DNA from: Afifella aestuarii
Lineage (GTDB): Bacteria; Pseudomonadota; Alphaproteobacteria; Rhizobiales; Afifellaceae
Direction: 5' to 3'
Assembly (NCBI RefSeq): GCF_004023665.1
Contig: NZ_SAUF01000002.1
Coordinates: forward strand, 806,001 to 870,000
Length of the DNA stretch: 64,000 nt
The notes beneath the pieces are model-generated. The model saw nothing but the letters and a program-made list of their open reading frames with translations, was not told where the DNA came from and searched no databases. Each line of letters starts with the position of its first letter. Position 1 is the first letter of the stretch. Both the position numbers and the translations under genes were made by a program. Shown here one piece after another: positions 1 through 9,500 of this stretch.

Positions 1-323
1 GGCGACGCCCGCAGCGGCCGTGGTCGGCCATCCGCCGGCACCGGAAGGCGGCGGCGCCTGCGACGCGGGCGGCTGGAGCTGGGTCGGGACGTTTTCGGGC
101 ACCAGAGAAGACCCGATGAACGACTGGCGCCGCCCGGTCTTCCTGCGCGCCTGTTTCCCCAACGAATACACCTGCCGACGCTGGGTCAACTCCGTGCAGA
201 CCTGGGCCGAAGCGCCGGGACTGATGCGGTGTGAGAGATTGGGGAGGTAGGGGGCGTCGCCGCGGGGCTTGATGAGCGCCCGCTCGGACGCATCACCCCT
301 AAAAACAATTTACCCCGGCCGCA
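1..323. other. Ambiguous coding-like edge region, possible partial gene on either strand
   Basis: Both strands are open here and neither is convincing. On the plus strand a frame enters from outside the window and stops at about 250; its tail is rich in Trp and Cys. On the minus strand a frame is open from about 321 to the window edge, with a possible GTG start near 170, and its distal part is rich in Pro, Gln and Ala. I recognise no family in either. One of the two may be a real gene cut by the window edge. The sequence between 250 and 386 shows no further gene. Confidence 0.2.
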
Positions 324-386
324 TGCCAGAGGCAGAGACGGTACCGGGGTTTACCGCCGATATATGTACTCGAGGTGGGGCTAGGT

Positions 387-599
387 TCAAGTGTCGGGGG
401 GCAACTGACCCAGACCTGACTGTTCGGCAGCCGGATCACGCATTCTGAGCCGATACTTCATCGGGGTTTGCCGAAACAGGTGAGCGTTGTGACAGTTGAA
501 GGAGTTTCCGCCGTGCGCCTTCCAGGCCGTCATTAGCCTGTAGTAGTGCATGTCGTTATCGCCATCGAAGGCGATGTAGGGCTTGTTGCGGTAGCTCAT
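387..599 (-). pseudogene. Truncated TIR-like (MTH538/ThsB-like) domain protein, N-terminal remnant
   Basis: The first 45 or so residues, starting MSYRNKPYIAFDGDND, resemble the start of the MTH538-type TIR-like family (DUF1863, related to Thoeris ThsB): a short beta-strand, an FDGDxD motif, a helix with a YxxMxxWK pattern, then an FNxHxAH motif. After about residue 45 the similarity stops and the frame ends at 70 residues, whereas family members usually run to 130-200. The catalytic and later TIR elements are therefore absent. It is divergent from the HEPN-like gene at 663 with only 63 bases between them, which suggests a former two-gene module. The open frame continues upstream to 935, but that part lies antisense to the HEPN gene, so the ATG at 599 is the better start. 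Confidence 0.55.
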
Positions 600-662
600 A
601 GAAGTCTTTCCCGGCTGTTCTGCCGCGTCTAAGCTGGTGAGGATGAGACAGCGGGAGCGCAC

Positions 663-1529
663 ATGGAAGTTTATTGTAGAGGCGTTGCGCGGATTCGTCA
701 CGCGTCGACCGGAGAAGTATTTGAAATCGAGAGCGATGAGTTGGATTGGGATGCCATTGGCGGCGACGAGTACCCGATGGGATCTGAGATCCATTATGAG
801 GCCGCGATCGGCCATCCCGAACTTGGCGATCTGACCTGGGGGCTTTGGGAATATCCCATCGGCATCGAAAACCATCACATCACCGATGTCGGCAAGCATG
901 AGGTGATCGAGGATTTCGATTACGGGCTTGAGCACGACGAGTCGGAGCTCGACGACTGGCTCGACTATGAAGCGTCCGCAGACCCTTATCGGGTTTTCAT
1001 GGACTCATATCATCACACCGGCGACTTGCTCGCGGATCACGGCGGCGTGCGCGGCGACCACCTCGTCAATCGAATGATTTTTTCCCAGCAGATCACCGCG
1101 CTGGAAGCCTATCTCGGGGACACTCTGCTCAATGAGGTCATGCGCGATAAGGAGGCCATGCAGCGTTTGATCGACAAGGACGAGGACCTAGCAAAAGAGA
1201 AATTCACGCTGTCCCAAATCTCGAACGATCCAGGCCTGGTCGAGCGAAAAGTCCGCACGCACCTGCGCGAGATCCAATACCACAACCTCAAAAAGGTCGA
1301 TGTTCTCTACAGCATTGCCCTCGGGGTTCGAATTCTCGATCTTGCTGCCGACAAGGCGAGCCTCTTCAAGGCGGTGTTGCTACGCCATGATTGCGTCCAC
1401 CGGAATGGCTTCGATAAGGAGGGCAACGAGATCGATGTCTTCACCAAGGCGTTCGTTCAGGACACGGCCGACCTGATCAAGGCTTTCGTCAAAGACATCC
1501 AGCAGGCGGTGCATCTGCGGGTTGTTTAG
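663..1529 (+). CDS. HEPN-like domain protein with acidic N-terminal domain
   Basis: A 288-residue soluble protein with no signal peptide. Residues 1-95 form an acidic, probably beta-rich domain with many Trp, Tyr and Asp/Glu residues that I cannot name. Residues 135-285 are helical and end with an R-x4-H motif (R241 to H246, in RHDCVHRNG), the signature of HEPN domains, many of which are RNases in toxin-antitoxin and defence systems. It diverges from a truncated TIR-like gene at 599. Base composition is lower in GC than its neighbours, which fits horizontal acquisition. The HEPN assignment rests on the motif and the helical context. RNase activity is inference, and non-catalytic HEPN domains exist. 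Confidence 0.75.
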   Translation: MEVYCRGVARIRHASTGEVFEIESDELDWDAIGGDEYPMGSEIHYEAAIGHPELGDLTWGLWEYPIGIENHHITDVGKHEVIEDFDYGLEHDESELDDWLDYEASADPYRVFMDSYHHTGDLLADHGGVRGDHLVNRMIFSQQITALEAYLGDTLLNEVMRDKEAMQRLIDKDEDLAKEKFTLSQISNDPGLVERKVRTHLREIQYHNLKKVDVLYSIALGVRILDLAADKASLFKAVLLRHDCVHRNGFDKEGNEIDVFTKAFVQDTADLIKAFVKDIQQAVHLRVV

Positions 1530-1599
1530 TGGAGTCCCAGCGTTTCACGAGCCCGGCTCGCCGGAAGTAAAAGACAACAGTACGTCGGTCTTCGGGAAA

Positions 1600-1720
1600 A
1601 CGGAACTGGATGGTGAATGGCCGAGATGGGTCGAAACCCGAACGGCAGCTTTCTGCCTTCGATGACCCGAAGCCGCCAATCTCCTTTCGGCCCATTTCGG
1701 CCATTTGCTAGGAAGTACCG
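1600..1720. repeat. Intergenic dispersed repeat-like block, copy 1
   Basis: A non-coding block whose reverse complement contains ATGGGCCGAAAG followed a few bases later by TGGCGGCTT. The same order of motifs appears on the plus strand near 9945-9975. Frames crossing it are short and lack family features. I read it as an intergenic repeat of the kind scattered through Hyphomicrobiales genomes rather than as a gene. Confidence 0.35.
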
Positions 1721-1756
1721 CCTGCGCCCCACGAACGCCTAACAACCAGCGCGGCC

Positions 1757-1956
1757 TCACCGATAAACCATATCAATACTGTCGAAGGCGCCGAGGGCGT
1801 GGTCTTCGCGGAACGTCTGGTGATCGGCCTGGAGGCGGTCGGCGGCTTCTTCGGCGAAGCGTACGAGATCGGCCATGAAGAGTTTTCACGGTGTCGCGGC
1901 GGCGATGATCGAGGGCTCGACGTCGTAATCGATCTGGCTGAGAGCGCATGCGCCTC
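1757..1956 (-). pseudogene. Decayed duplicate of the 3' end of the DUF2252 gene
   Basis: This stretch matches the last 200 or so bases of the intact DUF2252 gene (4581-6029) nearly base for base, including the final residues FDxIDMVYR and the stop codon position. It carries an in-frame TGA at 1886-1888 where the intact gene has CGA, and a deletion of about 10 bases near 1937-1940. Similarity ends abruptly near 1955. It is a C-terminal fragment on the same strand as its parent, about 2.8 kb away, and cannot encode a working protein. Confidence 0.9.
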
Positions 1957-2044
1957 GCTGCGCCAGCGCCCCGAAACCCGATGAACGATGTCGATCTGAA
2001 TCCAGCCTCACCGACGCTCTGCGTTCGGCGACCATCCGTCCTTG

Positions 2045-2710
2045 TCAGAGCAATTTGAGTGTCGGCCGAAATTCCTGCGCGGATGTCTCGGCGAGGGTGG
2101 CCGCGCGGCTGGACGGGTGGTCTTGCAGGAATTTTTCGATGAGGCGGAAGCCGACGGAATAGCCGAGCCATCTTGGCAGGTCGCCTCGGCCATAGAACCA
2201 GGCTTCATGGTTATAGTCTTTTCTGTCCCATTCGTCCGCCACGCGCGCCGAATGGGGGCGGATGTCATCGTCTGGCAGCCTCTCCCAGGGTTCCGGCGGG
2301 CCGCCGAAAAGCTCTTGAACGAAATGGCCTGCCAGTCCTTCCGAGACCAGCGCCTCGCCCAATGACGAGCCATAGCCGGGTCCGTCCCAACGCGCGGCGT
2401 GATGAAGCTCGTGGGCGAACATGCGCTCCAGAGACATGTCCGCGTTGGGGAGGAGGGCTGGATTGCCGGGATCGACGGTGACGAAAATGACGCCAGGCTT
2501 GGGCGAGCGACCGACATGTCCCTTCTCGTGGATGACCCATCTCCCGCTTTGCACCACGACATCCAGGGGCCGGAGCGGCATGAGGGCCGCCGCCTTTTCG
2601 TGCGTGGCCGTGAGTGCGTCGCAAAGCCAGGCGCGGATGTCCGCGAGGGTGCCGCGCGCATCGAGGACATGGAGTGTGAGCGAGGACATGCCAGCAGAAT
2701 AGCGCATCAT
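2045..2710 (-). CDS. DUF2268-type putative Zn-dependent protease
   Basis: A protein of up to 221 residues containing HELHH at about residues 100-104, inside a helix following MFAHE, as in the DUF2268 predicted Zn-dependent proteases (YjaZ-like). The conserved surroundings (ValThrValAsp before the motif; SLGEALVSEGLAGHF after it, whose Glu is a likely third zinc ligand) fit the family. There is no signal peptide, so it is probably cytoplasmic. The start is uncertain: in-frame ATG codons lie at 2710, 2707 and 2689 and none has a strong ribosome binding site. The gene stands alone between the DUF2252 remnant and the metallophosphoesterase gene. The substrate is unknown. Confidence 0.85.
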   Translation of the reverse strand: MMRYSAGMSSLTLHVLDARGTLADIRAWLCDALTATHEKAAALMPLRPLDVVVQSGRWVIHEKGHVGRSPKPGVIFVTVDPGNPALLPNADMSLERMFAHELHHAARWDGPGYGSSLGEALVSEGLAGHFVQELFGGPPEPWERLPDDDIRPHSARVADEWDRKDYNHEAWFYGRGDLPRWLGYSVGFRLIEKFLQDHPSSRAATLAETSAQEFRPTLKLL

Positions 2711-2839
2711 CCTGCCCGGCGAACATTGGCTTTGGGATTGCCCGAATGGCGCCGGGGCGCGTCAGGACGCTTGGTTCCAGACTGTATGGGTGGAAAGGGG
2801 TCGGTCCGCGTCCGAAGCCGATCCTGGGAAATCGGTCGT

Positions 2840-3574
2840 TCAGACGGCGATGTGATGGTTGACCAGGTCACGGCCGACGAGGCGGTGAACCATGATCATC
2901 GGAGGTTCGTGGACGACGGGCACATCCGGTCCGCCGAACCAGAGCGGATTGGCGGGGCAGATCGAGCCGCAGATATGCGCGGGAACTCCGCCGAGAAGGC
3001 TGGACATAGGCCGGTGAACGTGGCCGGACGATATGGCGAGCGGCCGGTGCGGCCGTCGCCGAAGCAGGTCGCCGAACTCGCTTGCTCCTTGCGCCATGAC
3101 CGCGTCCATCGGTGCGATGCCGCTGGCAAAGAGGTGATGATGCGAAAAGACGAGCGATGCATCGGCCCCCGGCGCGTCCAACACCTCTTCGACCCAGGTG
3201 AGGTGTGGGGCGACGTCACCCGCGGAGGTGTCGTTCAATGTCGTATCGATGCCGACGAGCCGCACACCACCGATCTCGGCCACAAAGTGCATGGCATCGC
3301 CGCGCGCAACAGAACCGGGACGGTCCGAAAACACGGCACGCATGGCGCTGCGGTCATCCGAGTTGCCGGGCAGGAGCAGGACGGGGCAGCGCAATGCGCC
3401 GAGGCGGGCAGCGATTTCCCTGTATTCTTCGCTTGAGCCGTCTTCGATGAGATCACCCGACATGACGAGTGCGTCCAGATCGAGCCCGTCAAGCCATGAC
3501 AGCGCGCGGGCGAACCTTGTCATGTTGTCATTGTCCGGCGCTGCATGGATGTCGGAGATCTGCGCTATGATCAT
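2840..3574 (-). CDS. Metallophosphoesterase, CpdA-like
   Basis: A 244-residue calcineurin-like phosphoesterase. The metal-binding motif series is present in order: DIH at the N-terminus (SDIHAAPDN), GDLIED, GNSDD, HHH (SHHHLFAS) and GHVH near the C-terminus. This layout matches the cyclic-AMP phosphodiesterase CpdA/class III nucleotide phosphodiesterase group, so a cyclic nucleotide is a plausible substrate but is not proven. I chose the ATG at 3574 because family homology begins there (MIIAQISDIH); the open frame extends about 180 bases further without recognisable sequence. It diverges from the M50 protease gene, with about 210 bases between starts. Confidence 0.9.
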   Translation of the reverse strand: MIIAQISDIHAAPDNDNMTRFARALSWLDGLDLDALVMSGDLIEDGSSEEYREIAARLGALRCPVLLLPGNSDDRSAMRAVFSDRPGSVARGDAMHFVAEIGGVRLVGIDTTLNDTSAGDVAPHLTWVEEVLDAPGADASLVFSHHHLFASGIAPMDAVMAQGASEFGDLLRRRPHRPLAISSGHVHRPMSSLLGGVPAHICGSICPANPLWFGGPDVPVVHEPPMIMVHRLVGRDLVNHHIAV

Positions 3575-3783
3575 CGGGGCGTCCTCCATCGGCGGCGGCA
3601 GGACGTTACCACATGGCCGAGGCCGGATGACGGAAACGCGAGGTTCCCTGAAACGCTCGCCAATCATACGCGGGCGCCTATGATGCGGAGGACAGGGGAT
3701 CTGGATGACACGGGATGCGGACGCCAGGCGTCGGGTTCGTCCGGGGCGGCTCTGCAACTGGCCGGGATGAGGGGCATTCGATC

Positions 3784-4545
3784 ATGACCACGGGAGGCGC
3801 AAACGCGGCGGAGGGGATGCCGTTTGCGTTTCGGCTGAAGCTTCCTGCGGGCATCGAGGCGTGGATCTATCCCTCCGCCTTGGTCGTGGCGGTGGTTTTC
3901 AGCGCGCTCGTTGCCTATCACCATGCGCATGAGCCCGTCGCGCTCGCGGTCATCCTTCTGATCGGTCTCGTTCTGTCGGATCTCGCGCACGAGCTCGCGC
4001 ATCTCGTGGCGGCGCGCGGCTTCGGGCTCGCCTGCGATCGGATCGTCCTGTCGGTCGATGGGGCCTTCGTCTTTCTCGAAGAGCCGAAGTCGCGGGGAAG
4101 CACGATCGCGATCGCCTTCGCGGGCCCGGCGGCGAACCTTCTGATTGCAGGCGTCGCGTTCGCGATCTGGGGCTTGAGCCCGTCTGCGCCGGTGCAGCAT
4201 CTGCCGGGCTTCGCGACGCCGCTGCCGTCGTCCCCGACGCTTGCGAGCGAAGCCGCGTTCTTTCTCGGCCTCTTCAATCTGGCTTTAGGGCTCGCCAATC
4301 TCGCGCCGGCCGTTCCAACCGATGGCGGCGTCATTCTCTGGTCGGCTTTGCCACGACGGGTGTCGGAAAGGACTGCGCGCCTGATCGTGTCAGCCCTCGG
4401 GCTCGTCTTTGCCGTCGTCTCGACCGTGGTGCTGATCGCGAGCGTTCTTGCGATGGTGCCGCTTTATCTGCCGCCGTCCTTTGGCGACAATTTCCGCGAA
4501 TTCCGCCGCGCCTGGCGGATGGCGCCGGCGGAAGGCGGCGCCTGA
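3784..4545 (+). CDS. M50-family membrane zinc metalloprotease (site-2 protease-like)
   Basis: A 253-residue polytopic membrane protein. HELAH lies in a membrane segment at residues 69-73, and the second active-site region, NLAPAVPTDGG near residue 175, supplies the Asp ligand. FAGPAANLL in between is typical of the family. No PDZ or CBS domain is present, so this is a minimal core protease of the short S2P class. About five or six hydrophobic segments are visible. The ATG at 3784 is preferred to an upstream in-frame start at 3715, which adds only low-complexity residues. Its substrate, perhaps a membrane-bound anti-sigma factor, cannot be inferred from the neighbours. Confidence 0.9.
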   Translation: MTTGGANAAEGMPFAFRLKLPAGIEAWIYPSALVVAVVFSALVAYHHAHEPVALAVILLIGLVLSDLAHELAHLVAARGFGLACDRIVLSVDGAFVFLEEPKSRGSTIAIAFAGPAANLLIAGVAFAIWGLSPSAPVQHLPGFATPLPSSPTLASEAAFFLGLFNLALGLANLAPAVPTDGGVILWSALPRRVSERTARLIVSALGLVFAVVSTVVLIASVLAMVPLYLPPSFGDNFREFRRAWRMAPAEGGA

Positions 4546-4580
4546 GCTTCCGCCGCGGCGGCCTTATGGCCGCTCTCTCC

Positions 4581-6029
4581 TTACCGATAGACCATGTCGA
4601 TGCAGTCGAAGGCGCCGAGCGCGTGGTCTTCGCGGAAATGCTGGTGGTCGGCCTGGAGGCGGTCGGAGGCTTCTTCGGCGAAGCGCACGAGATCGGCGAT
4701 GAAGAGTTTTCGCGGTGTGGCAGCGGCGATGATCGAGGGTTCGACGTCGTAATCGATCTGGCCGAGATCGTCTGAGAGCGCATGCGCCTTGGCGAGTGCT
4801 GCGCCGCAGACTTCGGCGTAGTCCTTCCAGGTGCCGAAACTCAATTCGTCGAGGTCGATGTCGTCGCGGAAGGGGGCGCGCTCGCGGCTCATGAAGCTCT
4901 CGCCGTCGATTTCGACGGCGCCGTAAAAGATGTCGCCATGGGCGAGCTGCACGGCCTGGCCGTGGGCGATGCGGTCGGCCTTGGCGCCGGCATCGAATTC
5001 GGAGGGCGGGGCGAGCCCGTCGAGGGCGGAGCGGCGGGCGCGCTTGAACTCGATGATGATGTCGTCGGTGGCGTTCTTCGACGGGCCTTCGATGAGGACG
5101 TAATAGCGGGGCAGCCCGAGCGAGGCCGTGCCCTGGCCGTGGCGCACGCACACATCCTTGACCTTGAGTTCGCCGGCGCGGTCGGGCGCGTCGATCCCGT
5201 TCGATTTCGCCAGATCGTCGACCGCCTTCTGGAATTTTGCCACCTCTTTGGAGATCGGCTGCAGCTCGTCGCTCGCCTTGAAGCCGCGGCCGGAGCCTTT
5301 GAGATAATCGTCCCACAGCCAGTCGTGGCGGTCTTCCCAGGCTTCCTTGAAGAGGCGGCGGATGACTTTCGGCGAATTGTCCATGCGGTAATCGTCGTTC
5401 TTCTCCGTCGCGTGCTCGGCATAGGCCTCCATCGCCTTGAGGTAGCCTTTGACGAATTTCTTGACGACCTTGCGCCGCTTCTTGCGGGTGAGGCCGCCTT
5501 CCTCGCGCGCGGCGATCCAGAAGCCGACGGCGCCGCGTTTGATGTCGAAGGTGAAGGGGGCGTAGATCGTCTCGTCGAAATCGTTGACGCCGAAGATGGG
5601 CGCGCCGTTTTCGTCCGGCATGATGCCAAAATTTTCCGGATGCACGTCGCCGAGCGCCATGACGGAGGGCATGTTGGAATCCTGGCCCACCAGATCGCGG
5701 TAGAAGAGAAGCGCCGTGCCGCGGAAGAACTTGAAGAAGTCCTTCGCGAGCGCGTCGAATTTCGTCCGCGCGCCATGGTTGCGCTGCTCGATGCGCTGAG
5801 CATGGTCTTCCCGCAAGGTGGAGCGCACATGCTCGCGCCGCGCCTGGCCGGTGAGGAGCACGGGCGGTACGATATGTTCGCCGGAGGCGATGCGCTGGGC
5901 AAGATCGCGAAAGGCGTCGCGCTGGCCGCCGGCCTTGCGGGCGGGCTTGATGTCGGCGGATTGGGTTTTCGTGTCCGCCTTGTCGCTCGCCGGCTTGTCT
6001 GTTGACTGCTTTTTCTTCGCTTCGGCCAT
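4581..6029 (-). CDS. DUF2252 family protein
   Basis: A 482-residue cytoplasmic protein of the DUF2252 family. Visible family elements are a charged Lys-rich N-terminal tail (residues 1-45), REHVRSTLREDHAQRI, the GDVHPENFG motif and the nearby FDVNDFDET-like segment (here FGVNDFDET), and a HGQAVQLAHGD segment towards the C-terminus. GDxHPxNFG resembles the catalytic loop of aminoglycoside-phosphotransferase-like kinases, so a small-molecule kinase fold is plausible; the biochemical role of the family is not established. The start is the ATG at 6029, because the 420 bases upstream in frame lack family sequence. A decayed copy of the 3' end lies at 1757-1956. Confidence 0.92.
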   Translation of the reverse strand: MAEAKKKQSTDKPASDKADTKTQSADIKPARKAGGQRDAFRDLAQRIASGEHIVPPVLLTGQARREHVRSTLREDHAQRIEQRNHGARTKFDALAKDFFKFFRGTALLFYRDLVGQDSNMPSVMALGDVHPENFGIMPDENGAPIFGVNDFDETIYAPFTFDIKRGAVGFWIAAREEGGLTRKKRRKVVKKFVKGYLKAMEAYAEHATEKNDDYRMDNSPKVIRRLFKEAWEDRHDWLWDDYLKGSGRGFKASDELQPISKEVAKFQKAVDDLAKSNGIDAPDRAGELKVKDVCVRHGQGTASLGLPRYYVLIEGPSKNATDDIIIEFKRARRSALDGLAPPSEFDAGAKADRIAHGQAVQLAHGDIFYGAVEIDGESFMSRERAPFRDDIDLDELSFGTWKDYAEVCGAALAKAHALSDDLGQIDYDVEPSIIAAATPRKLFIADLVRFAEEASDRLQADHQHFREDHALGAFDCIDMVYR

Positions 6030-6535
6030 GGTCGCTCTTTCCTCTAGCGTCAGCTTGAAAACGCAAACCAGGAGTTGCCGTTCCGAGAGGGCCTTTCCGG
6101 GGCACCGTTCCGGGCGGGGGCTCTGTAGGGCCGCAACGCTGCGGGGGCGCCGCTTGGTGACACAGGTGGGCCAGACCGTCGCGCCGGCTGTGGGCTTCCT
6201 GCACCAATCTCTGCGAAATGTGCCATTCCGCCGGGGAATGTCCGCTTGCCTGCGGCCTCTGCCTTGCGTTTTCAGCTTCAAGCAGGCTTTGGATGTTTTC
6301 CAAGTTCGCAGGCGTGTCACTAGGTGATGCCTACGGATTGCGTTCTGCGTTCGAGGACGTGATGGAGCGAAGGCGGGGGAGAAATGGCGGTTCGGTCCCC
6401 CGCCGCGGATGCATCTGGCGGAGGTGCATGCCGCACCCGACGGCGACATCGGGACCGCAATCGAGGGGGCGGGATTGAGAGCCGGCGCGAGCGCCGGATT
6501 CGGCAGGTCGGCATTCGCGGGCCGGATGCAGTGGG
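6030..6535. other. 506-base intergenic region, probable divergent promoters
   Basis: The region lies between the divergent DUF2252 and triple-sensor cyclase genes. On the minus strand a stretch from about 6303 to 6110 looks mildly coding-like (Glu- and Gln-rich, starting MENIQSLLEAEN), but it has no stop of its own and simply runs into the antisense of the DUF2252 gene, so I do not call it. No terminator or operator is clear. Confidence 0.4.
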
Positions 6536-9500
6536 ATGAGAATGTTGACCGGACCGAACCCGAGAATGTCGCCTCGCCTTATGGGGATTGTTCGCAGCAG
6601 CCTCGCGTTGATCGTGGCGGCGCTCGTCCTCATCGCTTCGGCCGCGCCGGGCCGCGCCGTCGAATTGAGCGAGACCGAACGCCAATGGGTGGCCGAACAT
6701 CCGACCGTCACCGTCGGTGTCGTCGCCGACAACGAGCCCTATTCGTTTTTCCGCAACGGCTCGATGATGGGCTGGACGCTCGATGTGCTCGACCGCATCG
6801 AGGTGGAAAGCGGCCTCACCTTCGTGCCGCGCATGGGCACATGGCCGGAGATTTACGGCAATTTCCGCGCCGGCCGGCTCGAGGTCGTTGCCGACATCTC
6901 CCTGACCGAGGCCCGCCTGCCTTTCATCGCCTTCACCGATCCCTATCACCAGCGCCGCACGGTGATCTTCCAGAACGTCGACCATCCGCTCGCGCCGCCG
7001 ATCGATTTGGAGGCGCTGGCACAGAAGCGCATCGGCGTCATCAAGGACATTTATTACGGCGGCGCCCTGCGCAAGGCGGGCATCGAACCCGTCGAATACG
7101 ACACCTACCGCGATCTAATGGCGGCGCTCGCCTTCGGCTGGGTCGATGCCGTGATCGCGGCGGAGATGACGGGCAATTTCTTCGCCCGCGAGAACGGCTT
7201 TTCCAATGTGGAAGCGGTCGGGCCGGTGCCGATCGCCGGCGTGTCGCTCGAAGATTTCCGCCTGGGCGTGCTGAAGGCGGAAGCCGAACATGTGGGGGGA
7301 GAGGCCGGCAACGCATCGCAGAGGGCCGCTGAGGGCGTGGCGGCCGAGGCCGCGCGCGACCGCGACCGGGAGATGCTGCACGAGATTTTGGCGAAGGCCG
7401 TCGCCGCGCTGCCGACGGAAGAGCTCGCCGCCATCACCGAGCGCTGGCTCAGCTATCGCAGCGGCCGGGTGTTTTCCGCAGGGCCCCTGCGGCTTCTGCC
7501 GGAGGAGCAGCAATTCGTCGCCAATGCGCCGCCTTTGAAGGTCGGCTTCATCAGCGATTACGAGCCTTTGAGTTTCTTGCGCGACGGCAGGGGGCAGGGG
7601 TTTGCGGTCGATCTGATGCATGAGATCTCCGCCTCCACGGGGCTCGCCATGATCCCCGTCTACGACAGCGGGGCGAACATTCTGCAGGCGTTTCGCGACG
7701 GCGACATCGACATCATGAGCAACATGTCGCGCACGGCCGAGCGCGAAGACTACACGCTCTTCACGCGCGAATATCACCGCATCCCGAACGCCGTCTTCGT
7801 GCGCTCCGGCTTCGGCCCCTATCGCGGTCTCGAATCGCTCGAGGGCCACAGCGTCGGCATCGCCGAAGAGATCTATTATGCCGACGCGCTGAAGGCGCGT
7901 GTCGCCGATGTGCGCACCTACGCGACGCAGGAAGAAATCCTGCAGGCGCTGGCGCGCGGCGAGGTGGATGCGGCGATCCTGGCGCTGTCGAACGGCAGCG
8001 CCATCATCCGGCGTCTCGGGCTCATCAACATCGATATCGGCGGCGAATTTCTGATGCCGGGCGTGGAGCGCGAGGATCTGCGCTTCGGCGTGTCGCCCCG
8101 CTATCCTTATGCGCGCAGCATCATCGACCGGGCGATGAGCGCCATGTCGGCTGCGCGGTGGAACGAGCTCGAAACGCGCTGGCTCGGGCCGACCGTCGCC
8201 GGGATGGAGCGCCAGCGCCCGCTTCTGACGAGCGAAGAGCGCAGCTATCTCGATGGCAAGGGCGTGTTGAAGGTCTGCGTCGATCCTCTGACGCCGCCCT
8301 ACACCTCCGTCGACACGGATGGCGATTTCACCGGCGTCGCCTCCGAGGTGATGGAGCGGCTCGCCCGCCAGGGCGGCTTTTCCTGGCAGGTGGTGCCGGT
8401 GCCGATCTGGGGCGGCGGCCTCAAGAAGGCCGAAGATTACGAATGCGACGTCCTGCCCTTCGTCACCGACAGCGCGGCGGCCGACGACCGCTGGACGTTC
8501 ACGCTGCCCTATCTCGTCTTGCCGATGGCGGTGGCAAGCTCGCTCAACGAGCCGATCGTCAGCACGATGAACGATCTGGCCGGCAAGCGCGTCGGCATCG
8601 CCCCCGGCGAAAGCCCGCTGCGCGTTCTGCAGGAGCGCTATCCGAACGTTAACCTGGTGGAGGTGGGGAGCGAGGCGGAGGCTTTGACGGGCGTGCGCCA
8701 GGGCGAGCTCGACGCCGCCCTCGGCACGCTGCCGAGCCTCGGCTATCTCTTGGCCTCCAAACGGCTTTACGACGTGAAGGTGGCCGGCCGCATTTTTGAG
8801 GATTGGCGCGCCTCGATCGCCACCCGCGCCGACGAGCCGATGCTGGCGGCGATTTTTGCAAAACTCGTCGCCGGCCTCGACGAGCAGGACGTGCAGACGA
8901 TGCTGAGCCGGCAGATGCTGGTGCGCATCGACCAGCGCGTCGATTACAGCCGCCTTCTCCTTCTCGGCGGCGTGGCGCTCGTCACCCTCGTTCTCGTCGT
9001 CTACTGGAACCGCAAGCTGCGGCGCCTCAACGCCGCGCTCGAACGCGCCAACCAGAAGCTTCAGGACGTGTCGATCACCGATGCGCTGACGGGCCTCTAC
9101 AACCGCCGCCATTTCGACGCGCGCGCCGCCGACGAATTCGCCCTGTGCCAGAGGAATGGCTGGCTGTTTTCGGTGGCGATGATCGATGTCGACCATTTCA
9201 AGAGCGTCAACGATGCGCGCGGGCACCTCTTCGGCGATCAATGCCTGCGCCACATCGCCCGCCTGGCCCGCGAGATTTTCGGCGAGGACGGCGACATTCT
9301 GGGCCGCTATGGCGGCGAGGAATTCATCATCTTCACGCTCGGCGGCGCGAGCGAGGATTTCTTCGACCGCCTGGAGCTTCTGCGCCGGCGCGTGGAAGGA
9401 GAGCCGTTTTCGACCGGCGAGGAGACCTGGCGCCTGACGATCAGTCTCGGCGGCTATGCGGCGATCCCCGCCCCGGAGGCTCAGCTCAGCGATTTCGTGC

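Noticed and set aside
370-400. GGTTCAAGT motif resembling a tRNA T-arm
   Set aside because: The flanking bases do not form a T-stem or acceptor stem, and no anticodon arm is found upstream.
600-935. Upstream extension of the TIR-like remnant's open frame
   Set aside because: It lies antisense to the well-supported HEPN gene and has no family sequence; the ATG at 599 starts the recognisable part.
6110-6303. Coding-like minus-strand stretch upstream of the DUF2252 gene (starts MENIQSLLEAEN)
   Set aside because: No stop codon ends it before it runs into the antisense of DUF2252, and I recognise no family.
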